A stretch of 64,000 bases of DNA, from the NCBI GenBank assembly GCA_963812525.1, contig CAWEVL010000004.1:186001-250000 (forward strand), read 5' to 3'. This document shows positions 52,351-61,290 of the stretch, piece by piece (the stretch's first letter is position 1; each line of letters opens with the position of its first letter). The translations under genes were made by a program, and so were the position numbers. A model generated the notes under the pieces. The model saw only the letters and a program-made list of their open reading frames with translations, was not told the DNA's origin and did no database searches. Source of the DNA: Bog-756 sp963812525 (lineage in GTDB: Bacteria; Actinomycetota; Acidimicrobiia; Acidimicrobiales; RAAP-2).

Positions 52351-54066
52351 TCATCGGACCCGATCGAAGGGCCGGCTGCCGCGTTGGCCCGTCGGACTCG
52401 TCCATCGGAAGGCCAGCACGGCGACGTCGTCGTCGGACCCGGCAGGACCGAGTGTGGCAGTGAGGCGGGTGATCAGGTCCTCGACAGTCAGGGCCGGGGC
52501 GGTCGCCGCTTGGATCAGACGCTCCAATCCGATGTCGATGCTCTCCCCCCGCCGCTCCACCAGCCCGTCTGTGAAGGCAACCAGGGCCGACCCACTGGCT
52601 AGGTGGACGGTCGTCGTCGTATAGCGACCGCGGGACACTCCCAAGGGAAGTCCCACGTCGGTCCGGACGAACTCTGCCGTCGTACTGGAGACCCGCAGCG
52701 GATTCAGGTGCCCGGCATTGGCCATGGTGATCACCCCCGAGTCTGCATCGCCGACACCGATCAGAACCGTGGCCAGGTGTCCGTCTCGGTCCACGCTGAG
52801 TTGACGAGAGCACATCTCGAGTACGACATCGGGCGGATGCCCCTCGGTGAGGTAAGCCCGGATGGTGAATCGAAGGCGAGCCATGATGGCGGCTGCGTCC
52901 ACTCCCTTTCCCGACACGTCACCCACGGCAAAGGCGAAGTGGCGCTCGTCGATCTCGATCAGACTGAACCAGTCTCCGCCGATCTCCACGCCGTCGGTCC
53001 CCGCCAGGTATCGAGTGGCGATCTCCAGATTGGTGACTGAGGGGTTGCGCTGGGGTAGCAGGGCCTGTTGAAGGGCCTCTGCAATCGAGCGCTGTTCTCC
53101 GTAAAGACCGTCGAGCTGTTGATAGAGACCGGCAATTGTCCGGGCATCCTGTTCGGCGTTTCGGCGACGTCTGACCAGAAGATACGTGACCACAGAGGCG
53201 CCGAGGGTGACAAGTACGCCGCCGACCAGGAACAACCACGGGAGGTCACCACCCAGTGTGCCGCCTAGGGGACCCCGAGGTGAGGTGACCAGGGTGACGC
53301 TGGAGTCCCCGAGAGGAATGGAGGCGCGCACGGTATCACCGGTGATTGGCAGCTGACTGAGCGGGAGGTCCGTGGTGGCCAACGCCGACAAGTTGGTAGT
53401 GGTCCCAACGTAAGTGGCGAAATTGAGTTCGGAGAACGCGGATCCACTCTCAACTGGAACCTCCCGGTTGGCCGGGATAGCCCGCTCGGCGTAGAGCACC
53501 GTAGTGGGGTTCTTGGGCTCGGCAATGGCGTAGACGATCCTCCGGGGACGGTTCGCCGGCACAGGGGTGACGACGAATGTCGGGCTATCCACCGCTTTGC
53601 GGACCAGCGCCAGCGCCTGCCGGGAGTCAGGGGCAATCAGAGGCTTGGCTCCTACCGCCGAAACGGGCTGGTAAGTGGTTCCGTCGACCTTCCATAGGAC
53701 GGCCGACACGAAGAGCCGGCCCGGTCCAACGTAATTGGCAGCGAACTGGTTGAACTGTTGCGCGCTACCTCCCGTGGCGTTTTCAATCTGCACAGCGGTG
53801 TCCAAAGGGTCCCGGAGTCCCAGAATCGTCCCGTTCAGGACGGCAACGGCCTGTCGCGTCTGGACCTCCAGCAAGCGATGCTCATTGTGACGATCGAGCG
53901 TCCATGCCGTCCAGGACACGGACAGGGTGATCACCAGGCCGAGCAGGGCGACGATTCCGGTAGCCCGAACCGGACTGATTCCCCGCGCCCTAGGCATGTC
54001 GGCAATGGGGGGACGGTCCGTGGCTCGGGAGCCGTGCCGCTCACCCGCTGCTGTCCCTGCTTCCAC
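52351..54066 (-). CDS. Membrane-bound sensor PP2C (RsbU/SpoIIE-type) phosphatase
   Basis: About 571 residues. A short cytoplasmic lead, TM1 (GIVALLGLVITLSVSWTAWTL) near residue 36, an extracellular sensor of about 220 residues (CHASE-like by size), TM2 (WLFLVGGVLVTLGASVVTYLL) near 280, a short coiled coil with QQALLPQRNP, then the PP2C domain with EIGGDWFSLIEID, VGDVSGKGVDAAAIMARLR, FTDGLVERRGES and SDDDVAVLAF. Expected to pass an extracellular cue to a STAS antagonist. GTG 54066 is chosen because GGGAGG lies four bases upstream; the frame is open to 54144. Confidence 0.9.
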   Translation of the reverse strand: MEAGTAAGERHGSRATDRPPIADMPRARGISPVRATGIVALLGLVITLSVSWTAWTLDRHNEHRLLEVQTRQAVAVLNGTILGLRDPLDTAVQIENATGGSAQQFNQFAANYVGPGRLFVSAVLWKVDGTTYQPVSAVGAKPLIAPDSRQALALVRKAVDSPTFVVTPVPANRPRRIVYAIAEPKNPTTVLYAERAIPANREVPVESGSAFSELNFATYVGTTTNLSALATTDLPLSQLPITGDTVRASIPLGDSSVTLVTSPRGPLGGTLGGDLPWLFLVGGVLVTLGASVVTYLLVRRRRNAEQDARTIAGLYQQLDGLYGEQRSIAEALQQALLPQRNPSVTNLEIATRYLAGTDGVEIGGDWFSLIEIDERHFAFAVGDVSGKGVDAAAIMARLRFTIRAYLTEGHPPDVVLEMCSRQLSVDRDGHLATVLIGVGDADSGVITMANAGHLNPLRVSSTTAEFVRTDVGLPLGVSRGRYTTTTVHLASGSALVAFTDGLVERRGESIDIGLERLIQAATAPALTVEDLITRLTATLGPAGSDDDVAVLAFRWTSPTGQRGSRPFDRVR

Positions 54067-54265
54067 TCGCCCTCCCGGGCTCAACTTGGTACTGATGAAC
54101 CCGGATCGCCGACCATGGTTGCAGCAGCAAGGCGTCGCGAGCAACTGTCGGTCTCACTTCGTACTCACTCACGTGAGCAACCGGGTGTCGTGCCGACGAG
54201 ATGGTCTTCGGAATTCGTGTAGACCAGATGTCACAGACAGTGACAACAGCGGATCCTGTGAATCC

Positions 54266-54284
54266 GTCAGGGTGGTGCCCTGAC
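54266..54284. promoter_or_regulatory. Small hairpin between divergent rsb-type operons
   Basis: GTCAGGG at 54266-54272 pairs perfectly with CCCTGAC at 54278-54284 around a five-base loop, in the gap between the divergent sensor phosphatase and STAS gene 4. Possible operator or RNA hairpin; no firm assignment. Confidence 0.3.
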
Positions 54285-54425
54285 CCTTTGGTGCGTCGGG
54301 TGTCGAGGACACTACCCTGGTCCGCGGGTGGGGAAACTCCGCCGGCCCGGTTTCCTCATGAGGGCGGGTCGTGATGGAACAGTCCGGGTCGGACGAATCC
54401 GATCCTCCTACGAGAGAGAGCCAGC

Positions 54426-54767
54426 GTGGACGCAGCTTTTGGAATAGACGAGCGGGACGAGGGTGATGTCGTGCGGGTTGCTGTGCAGGGCGAGCTCGAC
54501 GTGGCGACGGCGCCGACGCTGCGGGAGCACCTGTTCGCTGCCGTCGAACGCGGCAGTGGCCGCATGGTCGTTGACCTCCTGGAGGTCACCTTCATCGATT
54601 CCACCGCGCTCGGCGTCCTGATCGGCACCAAGGAGAGAAGTGAGCAGGCCGGCATCGACCTCCGGCTCGTCATCGAGGAGCCCCGAATCATCAAGATCTT
54701 CGAAATCACCGGGTTGACCGACCTGTTCTCCATCGCTCCCACGGTGGCGGAGGCGATGACCAGATGA
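54426..54767 (+). CDS. rsbV: STAS-domain anti-sigma factor antagonist (RsbV-like) 4
   Basis: 113 residues. GELDVATAPTLREHL near residue 23 and the phosphorylation-site region FIDSTALGVLIG near 57 (Asp-Ser-Thr) place it with RsbV. It is the first gene of an rsbV-rsbW-sig operon in the classical order: ATGA overlap with the kinase, which in turn overlaps the sigma factor. The start is GTG 54426. Confidence 0.93.
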   Translation: MDAAFGIDERDEGDVVRVAVQGELDVATAPTLREHLFAAVERGSGRMVVDLLEVTFIDSTALGVLIGTKERSEQAGIDLRLVIEEPRIIKIFEITGLTDLFSIAPTVAEAMTR

Positions 54768-55198
54768 GCAGTGCCGGGGACGGATCGTCCAACGTCCGTA
54801 CCATCAGCGAAGCGGTCGAACTGAGCATTCCGGTGCAGTCGGACCTCATCATCCTGGCCCGCCTCACCGCGGCCACGGTGGCTTCGCGGGCCGGCTTCGA
54901 TGTGGAGGAGGTCGATGATCTCCGCTTGGCCGTGGACGAGCTCTGCGTCCTGGTGATCGACGGTGCTGGCACGGGCCGCCTCGATCTGAGCTTCATCGCC
55001 TCGGCCGGCGGGGTCGAGGTGACCTGCAGGCTGGATGAATCGGGAGCCGCGGACGAGGAGCATGGGGACGACCATGGCGAGCGCGATCTGTCCGTCCGCA
55101 TCCTCGAAGCTCTGGCGGATGAGCACGGTGTGGTGTTTGAGCAGGGACAGCGTAGCGGTTGGCTGCGCAAGTGGAGCGTCCGGCACCAGCGTTCATGA
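54764..55198 (+). CDS. rsbW: RsbW-like anti-sigma factor 3
   Basis: 144-residue HATPase-fold protein expected to hold the adjacent sigma factor inactive and to phosphorylate the adjacent STAS protein. LIILARLTAATVASRAGFDV near residue 26 and DDLRLAVDELCVLVIDG near 50 match the actinobacterial SigF-type group, in which the N-box Asn is not obvious (VDELCVLVI). The C-terminal part keeps RDLSVRILEALADEHGV. Overlaps both neighbours by four bases (ATGA). Confidence 0.9.
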   Translation: MSSAGDGSSNVRTISEAVELSIPVQSDLIILARLTAATVASRAGFDVEEVDDLRLAVDELCVLVIDGAGTGRLDLSFIASAGGVEVTCRLDESGAADEEHGDDHGERDLSVRILEALADEHGVVFEQGQRSGWLRKWSVRHQRS

Positions 55199-55941
55199 CG
55201 CCTTCCGTTCGGGATCCGCAAGAGATCCATCGACTCTTCCTCTCCTATGCCGACAGCGGCGACGAACGAGTGCGAAACCAGCTGGTCGAGGAGCACCTCG
55301 GCTTGGCCCACCAGTTGGCGCGACGCTTCACCAATCGGGGCGAGTCCTATGACGATCTGGTCCAGGTGGCTTCGATGGCGTTGGTGATGTCCGTTGACCG
55401 ATTCGACCCGAATCGAGGGGTGGAGTTCAGCACCTTCGCCACCCGCACAATTATCGGGGAGCTCAAGCGCCACTTTCGTGACAAGGGATGGGCCATCCGT
55501 GCTCCGCGACGGATCCAAGAGCTCTATCTTGCCGTCCGCCCGGCCATCGAAACGCTCACCCAGGAGTTGGGAAGACCTCCGTCGATTGTCGAGATCGCCG
55601 AGAGTGTAGGCGCCAGCGAGGAGTCGGTGCTCGAGGCTCTGGAGGCCGGCCAGCGGTACCGGACGGCCTCAATCGATGCTCCTGACCGACAGGACAGCTC
55701 GATGGTGCTTCGGCTCGGTCAGGTCGATAGCGGCTTCGCCGAGTCGGACGATCGCATGCTCCTCGGACCATCAATGGCCGACCTTCCTGAGCGCGAGCAG
55801 ATGATCATCAGACTCCGATTCGTCGACGGGCTGACCCAGTCGGAGATCGCCGCTCAGATTGGCGTCAGCCAGATGCAGGTGTCCCGCCTGCTGGCCTCCA
55901 GTCTGGCTCAGCTGCGGGAAGCGTTCACCCGAGAGCCGTAA
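55195..55941 (+). CDS. sigF: SigB/SigF-family RNA polymerase sigma factor
   Basis: 248-residue group 3 sigma factor. Region 2: EEHLGLAHQLARRFTNRGE, DDLVQVASMALVMSVDRFDP and EFSTFATRTIIGELKRHFRD. Region 3: RRIQELYLAVRPAI, GRPPSIVEIAESVG. Region 4 helix-turn-helix: LTQSEIAAQIGVSQMQVSRLL. It should direct a stress or developmental regulon. ATG 55195 overlaps the anti-sigma stop by four bases. The symbol is by family; B, F and G types cannot be separated by eye. Confidence 0.93.
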   Translation: MTPSVRDPQEIHRLFLSYADSGDERVRNQLVEEHLGLAHQLARRFTNRGESYDDLVQVASMALVMSVDRFDPNRGVEFSTFATRTIIGELKRHFRDKGWAIRAPRRIQELYLAVRPAIETLTQELGRPPSIVEIAESVGASEESVLEALEAGQRYRTASIDAPDRQDSSMVLRLGQVDSGFAESDDRMLLGPSMADLPEREQMIIRLRFVDGLTQSEIAAQIGVSQMQVSRLLASSLAQLREAFTREP

Positions 55942-56074
55942 CCATCAACATGAGCCGGCTCCTTACGGTCCTCAGGGAGATCGGGAACGATCCGGGGCGT
56001 TGGTGAACATTCCACTACCGACCCATTTCTCGCCCTTGGACGTCGATCCGACCGTGGCGCAACTCGCCGGCGAG

Positions 56075-56299
56075 CTAACTGTCGGGGGGAGGCTCCCAGG
56101 TCGGAGGAACCAACTGCTCGAGATTCTTCAGATTGGTTCGATACCCCGTCCACAGCGAGACCAGCGATTCTGTGTCGTGCGTAAGCGCCACCTGTTCGAT
56201 GGCCAGTGACATTGCGGCGAGGTACCTGGCGGCTTGATCGGCTTGGTCTTGAGTGAGCCTTTGGACTTCGACACTCAGCCCGTTGCCCTCAGCTCGCAT
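56075..56299 (-). CDS. Hypothetical 74-residue protein
   Basis: Helical, mildly acidic protein (SVEVQRLTQDQADQAARYLA, LAIEQVALTHDTESLVSLWTGYRTNLKNLEQ) ending in Pro. No family recognised. GAGG about ten bases before ATG 56299. It converges with the sigma factor gene. Confidence 0.5.
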   Translation of the reverse strand: MRAEGNGLSVEVQRLTQDQADQAARYLAAMSLAIEQVALTHDTESLVSLWTGYRTNLKNLEQLVPPTWEPPPDS

Positions 56300-56821
56300 C
56301 GCTCAACATCCTCACATCCAAGGTCCTCGTCCGGCGCCGGCGATCAACTGCCGGTCGCGCCCGCTCTGTCGGATGCCCCTTCATCTCTGTCGGATGTCCC
56401 TTCATCGCTCTAGGTAGTCAGGACCGTCGGTTTGTACGGGCCGATGGACAAAGTCATCACCTTTCCGCCCGACGGTGCTGACATCGCACCACGGTCTCTA
56501 CCCCTGACACGACGTCGAGAAACTGGGCTTCCAACAATGCCAACGCCAGGCGCCCTGTGGCGTCGTCGGCCGGTCCGTTGCCGCCCGATCGAACGGGTTC
56601 AATCTTGGCCCAGGTTGACCCACCGGGGCCTCGGGAGTTGTGGGTTACAAGGTTTGAGCGACAAGGGTTCTGGGTAGACCAAAGAGCATGGACGCAAGCA
56701 CCGATAGTCGGAGAACCTCGAGGAGTGAGCTCAGCAGGGCCAGGCAAGAGCATGATCTGCGGGAGATCGATCGACTTCGTAAATGGATTGCGTACCGAAC
56801 CCCAGCGAAAGGACAAACATC
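56300..56821. other. Intergenic region with a 21-base tandem duplication
   Basis: About 520 bases. It contains the tandem repeat at 56364-56405. A plus-strand frame from ATG 56688 runs into the CsbD gene in another frame and is probably not a gene. Confidence 0.4.
56364..56405. repeat. Two tandem 21-base units
   Basis: 56364-56384 and 56385-56405 (CTCTGTCGGATGyCCCTTCAT) differ at one base. Intergenic, upstream of the CsbD gene by about 415 bases. Confidence 0.75.
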
Positions 56822-56989
56822 GTGGGAATCGTTGACAAGTCCAAGGACAAGGTCCAGGCCACAAAGGGTGGTGTCAAGGAGAAGGTAGGCGAGATCACCA
56901 ACGACCGCTCGATGGAGGCCGAGGGCAAAGTGGACAAGGTCTCAGGAAACCTCAAGCAGGCTGGAGAGAAGGTCAAGGACGCCCTCTAG
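56822..56989 (+). CDS. CsbD-family stress protein
   Basis: 55-residue hydrophilic protein of the CsbD family, which is under general-stress sigma control in Bacillus. IVDKSKDKVQATKGGVKEKVG and AEGKVDKVSGNLKQAGEKVKDAL are the family's amphipathic repeats. GTG 56822 follows AAGGA. Position close to the sigma factor suggests it could be a regulon member; inference. Confidence 0.9.
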   Translation: MGIVDKSKDKVQATKGGVKEKVGEITNDRSMEAEGKVDKVSGNLKQAGEKVKDAL

Positions 56990-57125
56990 ATCTGACAGCT
57001 CGAGGTTTTCGGCGGGCCGTGCTGCGTGGATGGAGTTCTCGGCAAAGACAGGCTCCTCTCGCATCTCAATTGGGACTTGAGGGAGTCCTGTGGCCTCCGA
57101 ATGCCGCAACTGGAAGGGATCAACC

Positions 57126-57398
57126 ATGAAGAATGTGTGGAAGGGCCTGGTAGTTGGGGGACTCACCGGGGTGGCCGCTGGTTTGGCTCTCGACATCTTG
57201 AATCGTGGGGCCCGCGAGGTCTCCGCCTTTGGTGGGAAAGTCGGGCATCAAGCACCAGACACTGTCGGACGTATTCGCCACGCGGTATCTGATGCAATTG
57301 CAGAGAGCACCGAGAGTCTCCGCAAGTCCGAAGCCGTCGACCAACTGAGCGAAGCCACCAACCGGACTAGGGAGAAGGCGGCGAGCGTTACTCCTTGA
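57126..57398 (+). CDS. YtxH-like small membrane protein
   Basis: 90 residues: a Gly-rich transmembrane helix (VWKGLVVGGLTGVAAGLALDIL) followed by an amphipathic helix with Ala/Glu/Arg (RIRHAVSDAIAESTESLRKS). This matches the general pattern of YtxH-type stress proteins, though not to family precision. ATG 57126 follows GGAAGGG. Lies 136 bases after the CsbD gene. Confidence 0.7.
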   Translation: MKNVWKGLVVGGLTGVAAGLALDILNRGAREVSAFGGKVGHQAPDTVGRIRHAVSDAIAESTESLRKSEAVDQLSEATNRTREKAASVTP

Positions 57399-57571
57399 GA
57401 GGGCCGGCGTCCTCGGTCAGGATGTCGAATTTCCTATCGCTGAAAGGGCAACCCGGATACCAACCTGCCCCCGGGTTGCGGAAGGGACGGCAACTGGAAC
57501 TCGTTCTGCACAGGACAGTCGGTCGGGTTTGCGTCCTCAGCCAATCGGCGTCACGGACTACCGCCCGATAT

Positions 57572-58075
57572 CTACTTCCCGAGAACCTCCGTGCGGACGG
57601 TCTGTCGATGGCGTCGCTCCACCATGAAGTCGGAGGTTCCGAAAATTGCCATCAAGAGTGCCGAGCCGCTCACGGCAATAACCAGCGACGCCAGCAACAG
57701 GTCAAAGGTGTGTGGATTGAATACGCGGGGGACGATGTGTTCGAGAGCCGAACCGACAAACGAGAGCCCGCCATAGATTCCAATACTCAGGGAAGCGTAG
57801 GGTCGACCTTTCCATCGGATTGATGTCAGAATCAGCAACGCGACGAAGAGGACGAGCATCTCACCGGGAGCAGTGAGTGCCGTCCCCATCGCAAAGACGC
57901 TCCTGCCCACTGGCCTGGCAGCCCTGATCGCAAAAACGTGAGAGGGCAGATTTTTCTGGATGGCAACGATCGTCCCGACCACGGATGCCATGAGATAGAC
58001 CGAGGCGGCCACCACGAGCTTTCGGTGCGAAGACGGGAGCCGTCCGGTCTGGGATGGACGACACTCATTCTGCAT
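57572..58075 (-). CDS. Hypothetical four-helix membrane protein
   Basis: 167 residues. Four hydrophobic segments: LVVAASVYLMASVVGTIVAI, GEMLVLFVALLILTSI, IGIYGGLSFVGSALEHIV and LLLASLVIAVSGSALLMAIFG. No family recognised. Weak ribosome site before ATG 58075; the frame stays open to 58117. Convergent with the YtxH-like gene. Confidence 0.65.
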   Translation of the reverse strand: MQNECRPSQTGRLPSSHRKLVVAASVYLMASVVGTIVAIQKNLPSHVFAIRAARPVGRSVFAMGTALTAPGEMLVLFVALLILTSIRWKGRPYASLSIGIYGGLSFVGSALEHIVPRVFNPHTFDLLLASLVIAVSGSALLMAIFGTSDFMVERRHRQTVRTEVLGK

Positions 58076-58533
58076 AGCACTCACGTCCCAGCCAAGACCT
58101 CTGGCCGAAGAAGGCATCCCGGCCTAGCCCAAATGTCGCACGATCTGGAGCGCCGCATCAAGGGTGGGGGCCCATGTTGGAGGTGGTGCCTCCACCACGG
58201 ACCGGGGCCTGATGCACTGGGACGCACTGGCTCCCTCGTTCACGGACCCTGACCATCTGGTTCCGTCAGGAACGTACGGGCCTGGGACCTTCCACCATTA
58301 ATTGCGATAGCAACTATGTCGGAGGTCGAGTCCAATGGCGCGGGAACGGCTGCCGCAGGGGCGGGCTCAGTTCCGACGCAACCGAGTTCTGTCGGCAGCC
58401 CACCAACCGAACTCACCTATCCTGAACAGACACGGATCTAAGAGACGCTACTGCTCGGGTTCTTTCATTTTACAGACTCCACGAGTCAGCCCGAGTGAGT
58501 CCTCACGACAATAACGCGCCGAACAGAAGGACC
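58076..58533. other. Divergent intergenic region without recognisable gene
   Basis: About 460 bases upstream of the TetR gene. TTCATTTTACAG around 58465 is the only AT-rich stretch and may include promoter elements for the regulator. Nothing else recognised. Confidence 0.4.
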
Positions 58534-59166
58534 ATGGCACCCACGACCGGACAGGACTCGGAAGCTCACACGCTTGCTCGGCAGCTTCGGGCGAAGCGCT
58601 CGGAAATGATGGAGTCGGCGTTGGAGACGGTTGCCCTGCGACTGTTCGACCAGCGCGGGTTCGCCAACGTCACCGTCGAGGACATCGCCCTCGAAGCGCG
58701 CATCTCGGTACGAACCTTCTACCGCTATTTCGCCGGCAAAGAGGAGCTCCTTCAGTTGAGGATCCACAGGCGAAGCGTGGTCCTCCGCGACGCTCTGGCG
58801 AATCGCCCCGCCGACGAATCGCCGCTGCACTCGCTTCGCGTGGTGCTCGAAGAAGAACTCTCAACAGTCGACCCGATTGTTCTCAGACGCTGGATCACGG
58901 TGACGTCGGACAATCCGAATGTGATGAAGGGTGTGGTGGGTGCCATCCAGTTGAAGATTCACCCGGTGATCAGCGAGTTCTTTGCCTCTCGATTGGGATT
59001 GCCCAGTGAGTCCCTGGTCCCCGCGATGCTGGCCGGAGCGACGTTAGGTGTCGTGCAGACAGCTCACACACGGTGGTTCGTCCACGACGGCGACCTGGTC
59101 ACCACGATGTCCGAGAGCTTGGCCGTTCTCGAGGAGGTGCTATCACTGATTCCGGAGACTGGGTGA
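58534..59166 (+). CDS. TetR-family transcriptional regulator
   Basis: 210 residues. The N-terminal helix-turn-helix is clear: RSEMMESALETVALRLFDQR, VTVEDIALEARISVRTFYRYF, then AGKEELL. The C-terminal ligand domain is of the general actinobacterial type (LRVVLEEELSTVD, AGATLGVVQTAHTRWF). ATG 58534 follows AGAAGGA; GTG 58495 is an alternative. It probably controls the hydrolase gene starting 187 bases downstream. Confidence 0.9.
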   Translation: MAPTTGQDSEAHTLARQLRAKRSEMMESALETVALRLFDQRGFANVTVEDIALEARISVRTFYRYFAGKEELLQLRIHRRSVVLRDALANRPADESPLHSLRVVLEEELSTVDPIVLRRWITVTSDNPNVMKGVVGAIQLKIHPVISEFFASRLGLPSESLVPAMLAGATLGVVQTAHTRWFVHDGDLVTTMSESLAVLEEVLSLIPETG

Positions 59167-59352
59167 CCGGTGCCCCTGAGCAGTCCCGCTGGAGCCACGC
59201 CCCTCGACCGAAGCGAAGGAAGACTGAATCCGAAGACCGAAGCTCACCCGTCGTTGACACAGCACGCCACGATTGACAGACTACGCCAACTGAGGATCGG
59301 GACGCGGGGGTACGTGGTGAATGGCTTTGGAGCAATCTTCGGGTGGGACGGC

Positions 59353-60945
59353 ATGGCGCGAAACCTTCGCACAAGAGTTCTGCCCGGAATGGTGGTATCG
59401 GCACTTGTCCTCACGGTGACCTTGCCGCTGGCAGCCGCCGGAGCGCGAGCGGCTGGCGCGGCGGAAACCTCTTCGCAGGTGCCCCCTCCGACGGTCGAGG
59501 GTCCGATCCTTCCGAGCAGCGGAATTTCGTATCTGGGCTCCACAACGTTCGACCCGTCCGCAGTGGGCTACGAGCAATCCGAGTTCTTCCTCTCGGGAAC
59601 TGCCACCGCCTACGAGAGTGCTACGCCGCTTAGCAAGAACGGAAAGTGGCACGTCACGCCACAGACGACCGCGCCCTACAAGACTCGGGCCGTGGTCTAC
59701 CGACCGATCGATCCGAGCAAGTTCGACGGGACGGTCGTGGTGGAGTGGCTCAACGTGACGGGGGGGATCGACGCGCCGGCGGCGTGGCTGAATGCCCACA
59801 TTCAGATGATCCGGCAAGGCATGGCCTTTGTGGGGGTCGACGCCCAGGCCGGAGGCATCTACGGCCAGGCGGGCTCGATAGCGGCCAAGGACGGCGCGGG
59901 CGGTATCAAGCAGACGGACCCGGCACGCTACGGCTCGCTGGACCACCCGGGCGACTCCTTCTCGTACAGCATCTACCAGCAGACCGGCCAGGCTCTGCAC
60001 GCCGACGGATCCGAGCTCCTGGGCGGCCTGGTGCCTAAGCACGTGGTCGCGCTCGGGGAGTCACAGTCCGCCTTCCGCCTCGTCACCTACATCAACGCCC
60101 TCCAGGTGTCCTCGCCGGGCATCTACGATGCCTACTTCGTCTACAGCCGGGGTGGCGACGGCGCCGATCTCTCGCAGTCGCCCCAGAAGAGCATCCCCAC
60201 CCCGACGCCGACCTTCATCCGCACCGACCTCCACGTACCGGTCTTCATGTTCGAGACCGAGTCGGACCTGCTCGGGCTCGGCTACCTGTCCGCCCGGCAA
60301 CCCGAGACACGGGACATCCGAGAATGGGAAACGGCAGGCACGGCCCACGACGACACCTACGGTCTCCTCTACAGCCGGAACGATACCGGGAACGGGGCGT
60401 CCGACACCTCGGCGTTCACCTCCATGCTGAAGCCGCCGAAGGACCCCATCCCGGGCATCGTCGACTGCGAGGCGCCCATCAATGCCGGTTCGCACACCTA
60501 CGAGTTGCGAGCCGCAGTTCAGGCGGTCAACACGTGGGTCACCACCGGAAAGGCGCCGCCGCAGTCACCGCGCCTCGAGGTGAACCCGTCGGACCCTCAC
60601 GCCTTCCTCCACGATTCCAACGGTAATGCGCTGGGCGGGATCCGGTCGCCACAGGTTGCAGCACCTGTCGCCAAGCTGTCGGGCGTGGGCCAGCCCGGGG
60701 CGGCACCAGTGCACACGCGTGCCGGAGCCAACACGAAGGCGGTCTCGGGTCAGGCCCTGTGCGGGATCTTCGGCACCACGGTGCCGTTCAGTGCGGCCAA
60801 GCTGACCAAGCTCTACCCGACCCACGCCGCATTCGTGAAGAAGTGGGACGAGGCGACGGCGGCCGAGGTGAAGCAGGGGTACCTACTGCCGGCCGACGCT
60901 CAGGCCCTTGACAGCGTCGCCGCGCAGTCCAGCCTGAACGGCTGA
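59353..60945 (+). CDS. Secreted alpha/beta hydrolase domain protein
   Basis: About 530 residues. Signal peptide: basic start, hydrophobic GMVVSALVLTVTLPLAAAGA, and cleavage likely near ARAAGAAE. The mature protein matches the large alpha/beta-hydrolase-domain family (PF20091 type): VVEWLNVTGGIDAP near residue 130, DAQAGGIYG near 165, nucleophile in ALGESQSAFRL near 235, and a late His in GTAHDDTYG near 345. Substrate unknown, perhaps an ester. Start is provisional (GTG 59320 possible). The TetR gene upstream may regulate it. Confidence 0.85.
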   Translation: MARNLRTRVLPGMVVSALVLTVTLPLAAAGARAAGAAETSSQVPPPTVEGPILPSSGISYLGSTTFDPSAVGYEQSEFFLSGTATAYESATPLSKNGKWHVTPQTTAPYKTRAVVYRPIDPSKFDGTVVVEWLNVTGGIDAPAAWLNAHIQMIRQGMAFVGVDAQAGGIYGQAGSIAAKDGAGGIKQTDPARYGSLDHPGDSFSYSIYQQTGQALHADGSELLGGLVPKHVVALGESQSAFRLVTYINALQVSSPGIYDAYFVYSRGGDGADLSQSPQKSIPTPTPTFIRTDLHVPVFMFETESDLLGLGYLSARQPETRDIREWETAGTAHDDTYGLLYSRNDTGNGASDTSAFTSMLKPPKDPIPGIVDCEAPINAGSHTYELRAAVQAVNTWVTTGKAPPQSPRLEVNPSDPHAFLHDSNGNALGGIRSPQVAAPVAKLSGVGQPGAAPVHTRAGANTKAVSGQALCGIFGTTVPFSAAKLTKLYPTHAAFVKKWDEATAAEVKQGYLLPADAQALDSVAAQSSLNG

Positions 60946-61290
60946 ACCGCCGTCACCTGCCTGGTCACCGACCTGCACGACGGCGCGGTGTAGTCCGCCA
61001 CGAATCGATTCGGGCGTGAGATTCGATTAGTCCCAGGGCGCTCCTGGGCCGCATACAGCCCAGGACCCTTGTGCGGCTCATCCCATTCAACATCCCCATC
61101 AGCCGCTGGCATGTGACCAGGCGGCCGGTAACGAAAGCGGGGTCGATGTTTGGGATCGCGGGGACTCGGTCCAGGTGGGGCTGCGCGCCCAGGCGAGGGG
61201 GCGATGCCGTGGCGCCGCACGATGGGCCAGACGCTCGAGGGAGCAAGAATGACCCGAGCGAAGATGGCCACGTCGCGCCGGCGCTGGGAC
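60946..61290. other. Convergent intergenic region
   Basis: About 345 bases between convergent hydrolase and SGNH genes. An inverted repeat at 61042-61065 (TCCTGGGC / GCCCAGGA, eight-base loop) may act as a bidirectional 3' end, but lacks a T tract. Confidence 0.4.
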
